A stretch of 64,000 bases of DNA, taken from Cystobasidium ongulense (taxonomy: Eukaryota; Basidiomycota; Cystobasidiomycetes; Cystobasidiales; Cystobasidiaceae). The stretch spans positions 130,629 through 194,628 of the forward strand of contig BQUP01000003.1 of assembly GCA_022835595.1 (NCBI GenBank). The letters run 5' to 3'. Numbering within the stretch: the stretch's first letter is position 1; every line of letters begins with the position of its first letter. The notes under the pieces were generated by a model that was not told the origin of the DNA, did no database searches, and saw only the letters and a list, made by a program, of their open reading frames with translations. Below, piece after piece: positions 23,586 through 34,290 of this stretch. The position numbers and the translations under genes were made by a program.

Positions 23586-25665
23586 CTAGAGCTTAGCAGC
23601 ACCTGATATAGCATCTGCGGTGTGAGAATGCGGTCCTGCCATCTGAGGTCCGGGAATTACGAGATTGCTCCAGGTGATAGCCCGATGCCACTGAGTTGGA
23701 AGCTGAATCTTGGCCCCAAATTCGGTGGCCGCGTTGAGAACAAAATCCGCTTGTCGGAGGAGCTCTCGTCCAAGGGAGACTACATCTGCTGCCCCGCTCT
23801 GCAGGATATCCTCGGCTACAAAGCGAAGAGTTTCGTCAACATGGCTATTATAGCCTGGAGGATATGCACCCTCACCTTGTTCAGGAGTCTTGATAAGTCC
23901 GACAGTCCCCATAGCAACATGCGGGAACGACTTCCTGAGTTGGGCAGCGAGAGGCGAGTTGTAGCCGGGTGATGGCCAGACAGCTTGATCATACTCTAAG
24001 CCACCGCTGGTGATATCGAAGAAGCTGATGCCCATCTCGACTAGTCTCTCCATGAGTATCTTGCTCTGTTCCAAGCCCCAGCTAACGTAGTTACCGCTGT
24101 TGTCCTTTTCGCCACCTTTGTACCAGTCTGTAGCAGAAAGGCGGCAAAAGACGGGCTTGTCCTTTGGCCAGTTGTCAATGGTGATTTGTGCAATCTCTAT
24201 TGTGAGACGCATTCGGTTTTCTCTGCAGAAGCATACCACAATTTCAGCAAGAGACGTTCCCGGCTTCGGTTCTTATACACCTACAGACTACCGCCGTAGT
24301 TGTCTGTACGTTTGTTCGACAGCGGTGAGATGAAATTGTGTAGACTGTAAGGCAAGAATGAGCAGGGTGACAATTCTGCGGTTGACCCAGGACTTACAGA
24401 TAACCGTGCGAGACATGTAGTTCGATCTATCGGTGTGCAAATGCTCAATATATGCGTCCGTTGTCCCTCCTCGAAATCTGGACCACTCACTAAATCGAAA
24501 CCTGCGTCCCCACAATGGTCAGCGTCACAGTAATGTCAGAACCTAAGTCGGAAAGCGCTGACCTGCTTTGATTCCATAGCGGACAGCGTCTGCCCACTGC
24601 TTCTTGAATAATTCAATGTCGGCAGCCGTCATTTCTACGGGTGTGATGCTTACAACGAGGACGCTGTCAGGCTGTCGTCGAATGCGGGCGTACTAGTGGT
24701 TGACTTACTACTTGGGAGAGTATGGCAGTGCTGAAGGTGCCCATACATCTGTCCACCCGCCAGCATCTGGTGGGCAAACATGAGACTCTAGGTCTGGGAA
24801 TTGCTCCAGTATCTGCGGAGTATATACGGAGCCGCGTCGACCAGCATGATTGAGCTGAAGGCCCATGTAAGCGCCTAACAGGGGAATAGATTAGACTACC
24901 CGCTACGCTACACACTTCGCCAGCTTCGGCGCTCTCACCTTGCGAGTGGGCAAAGTCAACGACGCGTTTCCAAGCTGTCACGTGATCATCACTCCAGATA
25001 CCGCAATCTTCTGGAGTCATCTAAATGTATAGTACATGAGCTGAAGGTCTCTTGCCAAGTTCAAGACGAGTAAATTGTGACTCACTCTACCATTGGGCGC
25101 GATAGCAGTAGCTTCGGTCATGACGCAAGCTATTCCTCGCATGGCAAACTGTCCATAATGGACGAGGTGGTAATCTGTAGGAAGACCAGTACCAGGCTTG
25201 CAACTATATTGAGCCTGTTGTATGACGTAGATGGAAGGAGCATATCAGTTACCCGGAATAGCTTGCCAAGTGTCCTACAGTTCCACTTACCATTGGACTG
25301 AGGAACATCCGATTCTTGAACTCGAGGCTTTTCAGCTTCAAGGGCTTGAGCAGCAGGGGTGCCTCCCAGTGGCGGTTCTTGACCCCATCAGCCCGACCTA
25401 GACAAGTACCAGGACGTGGAACTGTCAAAGGCGTAAAGAAGTCACAATCGGCTGACTTGGTGAGGATAGATCCAGACTTGGTTTTGGTGACTTGAGACGC
25501 TTCAACCATGGTAGGCGTTGCGGAGGCGGAGAGGCTGGATACAGGGGGAGTATGCGTAGTTGAGTAGTAACTGCTTCTAGCTTGAGGGCAAGGACAGGTA
25601 CGGTAGAGGCGGATCACAAACCGAGGTGAATGCTGCAACAACCTGCTAAGTGAAGTCCGGACCAA
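23586..25665 (-). CDS. Old Yellow Enzyme-type ene-reductase, YqjM-like, with PTS1
   Basis: FMN enzyme that reduces activated C=C bonds with NAD(P)H. Visible motifs are the fold start [41 protein letters not shown], and the substrate-binding pair in [27 protein letters not shown] and ENRMRL follow, then FDITSGG and SLGRELL near the end. At the place where YqjM has its redox-tuning Cys (SPMC-x-YS) this protein has Ala (SPMAQYS). The last three residues are AKL, a good peroxisomal signal. The first Met (25665) gives a basic, Ser-rich leader of about 52 residues that could be a mitochondrial presequence. A second in-frame Met at 25509 removes it. About seven exons. Convergent with the Zn2Cys6 gene and divergent from SDR-C. 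In the proposed route it would saturate an alpha,beta-unsaturated ketone before the BVMO step. Confidence 0.9.
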
Positions 25666-25962
25666 AGCCCTCTGTAGTACCCCGCGAGCCGCAATCTACG
25701 GCATCTGGTACAAGCATCGCTTTCACGGCGGAGGATTGGGGCTAAATGTCGCGCTTGTAAAGAAGCGGATTTCAGGTGGCTTTATTCCACCCATCGCTAG
25801 CGGGGTTTGTCTTTTGTCTGCACACGGCATGAGCGATCGGGTTGTGCCGAGTTGTAAGGTCGACAACGTGAATCTGGCAACGTCGTCCGTCAGCTAGACG
25901 AACGATCCTTCGGTGAACTGCATACCTGGACATACTCGTTATTCCACCTCTGTTCTGCAAGA

Positions 25963-26986
25963 ATGTCTACACCGCACTACCTGGGCAATATGAAGGGTGT
26001 CGCGCTCATCACTGGAGCGGCATCCGGGATAGGAAGCTGTTGCGCCAGAGTAAGTGTAAGACTCGCCATCAAAGTGCCATCTAACACCTTCGGAATCCCT
26101 ACCTAGGCCTTTGCCCAGCTCGGTACCAAGCTTGTACTACTCGACCTGAACATGGCAGGTTTAAAGAAGCTGGAGGAAGAGCTGGCATTGCCACCAGGGC
26201 ACGTGCTTCTGAAGGCCATGGACGTTCGCGACTCGAAAGGCATAGCAGACTTCATAGCGACCATTCCAGGTGCCATGGGAGGTCTACATTTTTGTATCAA
26301 CTGTTCCGGCATTCTAGGAGCAGACTATAACAATGACATAGCGAATCAGGCTGAAGAAAACTGGACGATGGTGAGAGCATTTTGAAAGCGGACTTCGCAA
26401 TAATGTGGTGACTCACCGACGGGCATTGCACTATCAAAAGGTTTTGGATATCAATCTGAAAGCACCAGCGATTATCACAAAAGAAGTAGTCAAGATTATG
26501 CTCGAGCAGGCGCCACTGCCTTCGCAATTCGAAAAGTCTGGTCGCAGACCTCCAGGGTCCTGCTCCCGCAGAGGCGTTATCATAAACATGGGCAGTTCAG
26601 CTTCCCTTCGAGCTCGCAGCTCAGCCGGGTCGCCCTATATCTTGTCTAAGCATGGCTTGGTCGGCTTGACCAAATCTACGGCCGTCAGCTACGGCAGGAA
26701 GGGAATCCGCTGCAACATCCGTAAGCTCGTCTTGCCATTAAGTATCATGCTCAAGAAATGACTAACCCACGTCTTCCGTCATCAAGTTGCGCCGGGCTTC
26801 GTAAATACCCCTCTCATTGCTAGTATTGCGGACAAAGTCAAAGAAATTGCCGACAGCATCGTACCAATGGGTAGACCAGCAGATCCGGAAGAGGTTGCAG
26901 ATCAGGTAGTATATCTGTGCTCTGAGCGAGCGAGCTATTTGAATGGCGTTATTATGCCCGTTGACGGTGGATGGTCATGTACCTAG
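25963..26986 (+). CDS. Short-chain dehydrogenase/reductase (SDR-C)
   Basis: Classical SDR of about 275 residues in a few exons. The cofactor loop is TGAASGIG, followed by Asp at the end of strand 2 (LVLLDLN), which suggests NAD(H). INCSG stands in for the NNAG motif. The catalytic Ser is in NMGSSAS, and Tyr/Lys are in YILSK. VAPGFVNTPL and PVDGGW close the fold. It has a longer loop before the active-site strand (RRPPGSCSRRG), common in fungal 2,5-dichloro-cyclohexadienediol or cyclopentanol dehydrogenase-like SDRs; that subfamily call is tentative. It shares a promoter of roughly 300 bp with the OYE gene. It ends SCT, so unlike its neighbours it has no PTS1. Role: oxidation or reduction of a ring alcohol/ketone (inference). 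Confidence 0.87.
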
Positions 26987-27101
26987 TCTGAAATTGTGAT
27001 ATATGCCAATAAGTTTCTGGAATTTCCTTTATACCATAACAACAGCTAGCTCTCGCCATGTATAGCATCGGGCCTCTTATGGTTGCTGTGCATGCTAGAA
27101 G

Positions 27102-28698
27102 CTACAGCTTGGCTGATGGCTTCGAAAACCATGAAGACAAGCACTCTGTCATAGTATTGGCCGCCACTTCCGGGTTTTCCTGCACTATCATGTGATCGAT
27201 TCCGAATAATTGCTGATAGGTTGGAGCTGTGGCAGCCAGCTCATTGTATAGACTCTCAACAGAGATACCTCTTGTATGGATGACAGAGGCCCCTGCGTTA
27301 GCGAGGATGATGTGTACCCTTAGACTTGGCGGCAAATGCTGTAGTCGGTTCCAACACGCTCGAGCACCCCGCAGGTTCGGGTCCAGGAACGTCACCTGCA
27401 GCAACAATCAACAAGCTTTAGGTCCAGACTATCACATCAGTGAGAAAGAGCTTACCGCCTCATTTTTGCGACGCGTCTTCAAGGTGAGCTTGCCGTCGTT
27501 CTGTTGATATAGTGCATTGTCGACGTAAGATGCGAGAGCTTCAGGATGCCACCTTCCGAAGAAACCCTTGTTCTTCTGGAAACCAGCCAAAGCTTCTTCC
27601 CTGCTAGACCACAGATCTCTCCTTATCAAGGCTCCAGTAACGAGTGGCATAACCCGATCAACTCCGCCAATGTCGAGTGGTTGCACCGTAGGATCAACCA
27701 GAATCAAACCCTTGACAAGGCCTTCTGGTAGAAACGAACATGTCGAGACAGAAGAGGCACCTCCGATGGAATGGCCGACGAGTACAATATTTCGCCCTCT
27801 CCAAGGTGAGCCCGTGTATTTCGGACTGGTTCTAGCGCTTTGTAAACGAAGTAGGTTTTTGGATGGAACGTCGAGTTGTGGTAGAAGTGCTTCATACTGG
27901 TTCTCCCCGCTTGTAGAAGAGTACTGAGGTAGATATTGCAAAACAAAGTTGGCAATATCGCGAGCTACATCCATCCAGTCGACTGCAGTTATTCGCATAA
28001 GAAGAATTGTAAGCATGGTTGAGCCAGACTATGCTCTGCAGCGGAGTGTTACCTACATGATGGGCCCAGATGATCCACGTTGAGGACTGCACTGTCGCCC
28101 TGGTTGACAAGGTCCAAGCTCCACACTTCGTCAACTTCAGCATCCCTTGCTGTATGCCCCTGCGCCATGCGATTAAGAGCGGGTTCCCATGTCTGATAAT
28201 CCCATCGTCAGCGATACAGTCCTCCTAAGCAATGGCAGCCTCGCAGTGTCAGCGACTCGCCTCTTTATGTAGACCTGTAGCGTGTGCGAGTATCAGAGTG
28301 GTGCCTTGTCTGTTGTTCATACTGCTCGAAACTGCAGAATGCCGTCTCTTGCTTCTATAGCAGTTGACAGCAATCCAGAGATGACCGCTCTCTTTCTCGC
28401 CTTGCATAGGAGCGGTGTATTGCTTTTCTTTCATTGCTGCCACTTGAACTTGAACTTCGGCACCTGAAAGTCGCGAGCCCGTTTCCTTGCCTGCGCTTGC
28501 TTTCGCTTCGACGTACGAGCCAACACGCGTTCGTGGATAGGCTGCAGCGAAAACATGGCGAGTGACTGTCCAGTACTTGCTGGTCTCGCTTGCTGGCACG
28601 GTTGATGGAAGAGACGGAGGCGTCGAGCTCGGTACTGCGCTTTCCAGAGGCAGCACCGGCGTGAGCTGCGCAGGTGACATGGGATCGTCTACCGCCAT
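27102..28698 (-). CDS. AKT2-like alpha/beta hydrolase with PTS1
   Basis: Serine hydrolase in four exons, start at 28698. ILAHATGLHKETWEP matches the start of the AKT2-type fold, and VWSLDLVNQGDSAVLN and FDWMDVARDI follow as in that family. The nucleophile elbow is GHSIGG, with LILVDPTV after it. The C-terminal HMIVQENPE carries the expected catalytic His. The protein ends SAKL, a strong peroxisomal signal. The first intron needs a GC donor (AAAGAG followed by GCGAGT), and the other introns are GT-AG. The family includes the peroxisomal hydrolase of Alternaria AK-toxin synthesis, but no toxin role is implied here. It is transcribed in line with the acyl-CoA ligase, whose stop lies 278 bp upstream, so the two likely act together, for example hydrolysing a CoA thioester or ester. 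Ser-rich residues 1-60 are probably disordered. Confidence 0.85.
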
Positions 28699-28976
28699 GA
28701 TGGCAGCTATTCAAGAGTCTCCAAGGTATAGTAGACCAGAGACACAGTAGCAGCACACCTCAGACTGCTTTATTATTGTGCTCGGCAGGTACATCGGCTG
28801 GCTGAAGGCGGCATTCGGATAGTCCCTCCCGCTGCCGGCGCTGGAAAATCGATGAGCCCGTAGACTTAAGCTCAATGCAATTAACGATTACAAGGTATTC
28901 GGGGTCGCCGCTGGCGGTAGCAGCTATACAGCGGGTATGTATTTCGGCAAGCTTCTTCTACTATACGCGTGCACAT

Positions 28977-31467
28977 TCAAAGCTTGGGCTGTGAAGCTTT
29001 CTGTAGCTGTAAAACCGGAAGTAGCCTGCGCAGGATCTTACCACTCGGATTTTTTGGGACTGTAATAAGCGACACTCATCAATAATTATCAAAATAGGAC
29101 AGATAGGGAGCACTAACTTTCGTCGACCCAGATAATACCGCCTGCTAGGCGCTTGTAGTACGCCACGGACCGATTGACAAATTCGTTAATCTCTCGCTTG
29201 ACCCCTTCGTTCCGATGCTCTGGCTTCACCACCACAAATGCAACAGGAAGTTCCGTGTCTTCTGCGACCCCTCGATTCACTGCAACATCAATGACTTTTT
29301 CGTGCGATAACAGCACACCCTCGAGTTCCTAGTATCATGATGGTCAGATGGGCATCTACAAACTATGATGAAGTACTCACTGCGGGCGAAACCTGGAATC
29401 CGCGTACCTGCCAACACGTTACATGAGTTTCTCCTGTTCACTTTATCAATGCTTACAAGACCTACTTTGATTAGCTCTTTGATCCGATCAGTGCACCAGT
29501 AGAGCATGTCCGTATTCCGATACCCAACATCACCAGAGCGAAGCCAGCCATCAGAGGTGAAACTTTCTTGTGTTGCCTTCAGATTATCGTAATATCCCCT
29601 GAAAGTCTCGAACTACTTTCAGAGAAGCGTCTATAGAAAGAGAAGGGAGCTGCTTACATCATTACATTAGGCCCTTTGTACTGGAACTCGCCTTCTTTGT
29701 TGAAGCCGACTACTTCTTCAGTGACTGGGTCAACAAGTCGACATTGCCTGCAGTAGGATCAGCAGGTCGTAAGATGCATGAACAACGGGGTGTGCGACTT
29801 ACATGCCGGGTAACCTTTCAAAGCAGTTGCCTTTTCAGCAGAGCTATCTTGCATCGTGCACAAGCCCGACTTACAGCTTTCCAACCGAACCCTCGCAGTG
29901 AGCAAAATGTGCCGGCAGCGCAAATCCTGTAGGCGAGATCTCGGTACAGCCTGGAAAGCTGTGATTGAGCTATCGACGATGTGCTAGTGGCACGCAGAAT
30001 TGCTCACCGAAAGTTTGAAGAACCTGCTCAAGTCGATGTCAACAAACTCAAACAAAAGTGCGAATCAAAAAACGCCTACCGGAGACTTGTATTTGCGAGC
30101 CAGACTGACAAAGATATCAGTACATCTCACCGGATCCGGTTTTAGAATTAAAAAGATGATACATGCCAGCCACGACTCATAGGAGCTACGTGTTGCAAAT
30201 TTGCAGCTGGCATGGACATGGACATGCCGATTTATCAAGCTGCCATATCGAACTCACATTTGGCAAATTTCTGGCTTCGTCGGGGCAGCGGCAATCATTA
30301 TTCTATTGATGGACGTGAGGTCGTACTTTGCAGTTAGCGGACTTTTGGCTAGCTGAACCGCTACTGGTGGCACAATTGGGAGGGCTTGAACTTTGTATTT
30401 CTCTATGGCTTGCAGGAACTTCTCGAAGTCGTACTTTTGCATGCGGACCGTCAACATGCCCTGAAACACAAAGTGTCAGCTTCACTTTCATTGTGTGCAG
30501 GGCGGTCACTGACAGAGATCGGGTTGACTATGCAAATTTGCGTATGCGAATATGAATGATAGTCCGCCTGGGCCAAAAGTGTCAGCTTGAGCGATACATT
30601 TATGAGTTGAACCGGAGCGCACGAGAAAACTGATGCTTCTAGGCTTGGGCTCCCAATAGTCCGCCCAACCTTGCATAAGCTGGAGCACATTGGAGATGAT
30701 ATTCGTATGAGATAGCATAACTCCTTTAAATGCTCCCGTAGTTCCGCTACGACAAGCTACAGTTTCAGCAAAGCTCAAGACGGACAAGACTGTGCCCGCC
30801 CTCTCACCTAGAGAAAGGCACCAGTGCTAGGGTTTCACTACCCTTGCGGCCATCTAGTCCTGTGAATGGAAGAGCGGCTTCCTCTGCAACAGATTCCACC
30901 AGGCTGAAAACGGAGCCGTGCTGTTCTCGTGAGTCACGTGTCATGCCAAAGGTTCCTTTTGGTTGGCAGGATTGTGGTACCAGAGACACTGCCTGTTGCA
31001 GAATGTCACGACAGCTTGGGTGTACAAAGACTGCAAAAGGCTTGACGAGGCTGATAATTGCAGCTAGCTCTGTCGCTGTTGCAGCCGGACTCGCTGGTGC
31101 CGGCACTAACCCAGCTCCCATGATGCCAATGTATACCATCTGTTGAGGAGTAATATACAGTAAGGCATTCTAATCAGCTTTCTGCTGCAACAAAGTTGTA
31201 CGGCTTGTAAAATTTAGAATGTACCGGGTAGTGTGGCTGATTTGACGAGACTATCAGGATACGAGCATCACGAGGCGGACTCAATGTCGATTGACGCAAG
31301 GCAGTGGCTAATCTCTTGGAGAATCCGATGTATTCACGCCAGGTAATCCTATCGTCGGACTCTGCATCTATGTAGACAACAGTATCTGGGTGAACGTGGT
31401 ATGGATTCGACTCGAGAAATTGCTGCAGAAGTGGAGACCGCCATAAGCTCTCAAATCCGTCTATCAT
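28977..31467 (-). CDS. Acyl-CoA ligase (ANL superfamily, 4CL-like) with possible PTS1
   Basis: ATP-dependent carboxylate activation. The P-loop-like motif is FSSGTTGAFKGV, split by an intron. The middle has ALPIVPPVAVQLAKSP, as in 4-coumarate-CoA-ligase-like enzymes. GYRNTDMLYWCTDRIKELIKV leads into the hinge, FQVSPAELEG follows, and PKNPSGKILRR carries the catalytic Lys. The end is QPKL. PKL is a weaker but known PTS1 variant, and fungal and plant relatives usually end in SKL. The start at 31467 (MIDGFESLW) fits the family; an in-frame Met exists 18 codons earlier. The join near 30540-30470 is uncertain and may use a GC-AG intron. Divergent from the nitronate monooxygenase gene. Proposed role: activation of the acid released from ring cleavage for beta-oxidation. 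Confidence 0.87.
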
Positions 31468-31962
31468 GGCTATGGCTGAGTATCGCTTACAGGAACGGTC
31501 AACTCTGGCGCAAGTCTGCATGGCGGAGCTTCATCGATCATATTTCGTGGTGTGTATCGTATCTTATGTGTGAGTGTGTGTGTGGCTTCCACCCAAGTCA
31601 GCTCTCGTAGGCGAACAGGGAGGAGCACCAGCTTCGGGGTCCAGCACGGTATTTCTGCCCGAAGCTGCTGATAGTAATGCCACCCGGGAAGGCATTCATG
31701 CCCTAGCTTAGCTCTGTGAAGCGTAAACCAAATGTTTGCAGGCGCCGGTTTCCAGTGGTGGAGGTTGCATGCGCATTTCCGCTGAACAAAAGGCTACGCT
31801 CCATCAAGCTCATGGCGGTAAATTTAGGAGTCGGCATCCTTCAAGCTTCGGCATCCCGTTCATCTTGCCTCCCTCCTCATCCAAGTTTGGTTGCTGTACC
31901 TAAACTGCATCGTCTTTCCCACTCATTCTACTACTACTACTGTTGTTCTGCACCCATCAAGG
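31468..31962. promoter_or_regulatory. Divergent promoter between acyl-CoA ligase and nitronate monooxygenase
   Basis: About 495 bp. Single half-sites GCGGA (31520-31524) and TCCGC (31777-31781) occur but are too far apart to be a dimer site. A pyrimidine-rich tract precedes the plus-strand start. Confidence 0.4.
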
Positions 31963-33813
31963 ATGGCTTCTCTTCATACACCAGGTGAGAAGTGATGATC
32001 GGGCTTTTATCAATACCATAAGCTCAGGTGCAAGGTTATACGATAGCATGCGACCTTTTCGGCATTCGTCACCCTGTTCTGGTACGTCTCTGCAGCTCAG
32101 TGATCCTGAGCGCGCTGATTGCGCCCGGGGGTCGGTCCGTGGAAACAGTTGGTACAGAGCTGACCGTAGCTCAATCTCATGTTCTCGCTCTAGAATGCAG
32201 GAATGGATGTAAGCTGCAGCGGCCCTGAGCCACACCCATAAAGTTTGCGATTTGATACTGATATAGTGCTTCTACTAGGTTGTCGCTTCACCAGAGTTAG
32301 CAGCTGCAGTCACTAATGCAGGAGGTCTGGGAGTCTTTGGTGGCGTTCACTACGCACCTTGGCTTTTGCGCTCCAAATTAGAAGACCTTGTAGTGAGTAA
32401 CAAACGCAAGCATCAATATCCAATCCGGAGGGCTGAATTCTTTTGCAGGAAGCTTTAGACGACAAAAACGCGCCTTTTGGAGTTGATCTAGCCTTGCCGC
32501 CCGTAGGCGGAAATGCACGCAAGACAAATCACGACTATACGCACGGAAAGTTGGACGAATTGATAGACATTATTATCGAATTCAAGCCCAAGCTATTCGT
32601 TTCGGCGCTAGGAGGTGAGTGATGGTTGGGAGAAACCCAATACAACTGCGGCACCATTATTGACTTAGTTCATTGTATCTTGTTGGGCAGTACCTCCTGT
32701 GCATATCGTACAGAAGCTACACAAAGCTGGTATACTTGTCATGAACATGGTGTAGGTAACGATAAAAACAGTCGCCAGTTGTTGGACTCGACTTCTAATC
32801 CTTGTTTGATAGCGGTCATCCTAAGCATGTCAAGAAAGCCCTCGATGTAAGTGAAGATCATTTCGCAAGCCTGTTATAGTAGGCTAACACTGAAGAGACC
32901 CAGGCTGGAGTCGACCTCCTCTGTGCCCAGGGTGGTGAAGCTGGTGGACATACGGGAGACATTCCCTTCTCGATTCTGATTCCCGCCATCGTCGATGCTG
33001 CACAAGGTGCACGCTCCCCATTGACTGGAAAGCCAGTCTACGTGATCGCTGCCGGTGCAGTACACTCTGGACGTAGCCTGGCTGCTGCATTGTCGTGAGT
33101 AAGGCCCTCATTAGGCAAGGATACCAGGGCAGCTGAACGATTCTTCAACCTGCTTGCAGGTACGGTGCCATTGCTGTTTGGGTTGGAACGTAAGCATTCT
33201 CGCCTGAAGATTGAACTGTACGCGACAGCTGTTGACAGCCTCTCCCATTAGCCTATTCATTGCTTCAGAAGAGGCAGGGTGCTCGAAAATGCATCAAAAG
33301 GCAGTCCTCGATTGCGACCATGATGGCACTGCAGTAACGCTCATCTTTAGTGGTAGACCCCTGAGGGTGCGTGCCACCCCTGTAGTCCGGGACTGGTAAG
33401 TCTGTATTTCAAGTTTCATAACTCTTCCAGCTTCCTGATTCGACCTCCTTGGTAAATGCAGGGAGAACAACAGGCAAGCAGAAATCCAGAAAATGGTCGA
33501 GGAAGGTGTGGTTCCAGTAAGTTGGGCTTGAAGTTGCGCAGAAGATGCAACAAGGGTGATTGTTGACAGATTGGTCCCTGCACAGGTCGGCATGGACGAT
33601 GCAGAGACTAGGCCATATCTCATGGGCAAAGTGGCAGCCATGGTCGGAGTGGGTAGAAGGATAACATGCTCGAATTGTAGTCGTTTACTGACCTTAATAT
33701 TGCAGTCTGTCAAGCCTGCTAGACAGATCGTCGAAGAAATGGTACAAGAGGCAGTAGCATCAATCAAAGCATCTTCATCGTACCTTGTCATTAGTCGGTC
33801 GGCTCACCTATGA
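31963..33813 (+). CDS. Nitronate monooxygenase (2-nitropropane dioxygenase family) with PTS1
   Basis: FMN TIM-barrel enzyme. After a seven-codon first exon the protein enters LFGIRHPVLNAGMD, then VVASPELAAAVTNAGGLGVFGG. The core motif GGEAGGHTGDIPF carries the catalytic His of the class. YVIAAGAVHSGRSLAAALSYGAIAVWVGT and FIASEEAG follow, all in family order. SVKPARQIVEEMV is near the end, and the final residues are SAHL. AHL fits the PTS1 consensus [SAC][KRH][LM]. At least eight short introns are needed; the one after PVLNAG is about 120 nt, longer than most. Known members oxidise alkyl nitronates such as propionate-3-nitronate. Why one sits in a ketone-degradation-like cluster is unclear: it may detoxify a nitro compound, or act as a quinone or ene-type oxidoreductase. 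Confidence 0.88.
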
Positions 33814-34290
33814 GACCAGAATGACCGGAAGTACACGCGGCGTCGCGCGATAGCCTTCCTTTAGGACTTACAGGCATCTTTCCGCTAAGAGCGTGAGGAA
33901 GGCTTGGACTTAAGCAACAGCGGAGATGCTAGTCGTATTCAGTAGAAGACTTTTTCCAGATCATGGCCTGTGTTCGTGAACAGCGAAGGCACCTCGATCA
34001 GGCGCAGTAAGCTTGAAATACGTGTACGCGATTCTTGCCTTTGCTCGTACAACACTGCCAACAATGAATCGCAAGGGACCCAGTCAATAGCCTGCAGATC
34101 GTTAAACAGGATGAAACAAAGCTTCTCATCTCATGTATAGGCTCTGGTGCGTTCTTGTGTTGTGCGGAGGAGAGTACGCAGAAGTCCGCTAGAGCAATCT
34201 ATCACGACAAGGCATCAGAATGCGTTGCACTGTTCTGACCTCGTCTTCCTGCAACGTACCATATACGATACCAATCGCTAAGCTAGCATC
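33814..34290. other. Intergenic: promoter of SDR-D
   Basis: About 480 bp with no gene. It contains the inverted repeat at 34164-34189 and single half-sites further upstream. Confidence 0.5.
34164..34189. promoter_or_regulatory. GCGGA-N16-TCCGC inverted repeat upstream of SDR-D
   Basis: Perfect inverted arms 102-127 bp before the SDR-D start codon. Same arms as the elements upstream of SDR-A and the P450. Candidate Zn2Cys6 site by inference. Confidence 0.4.
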
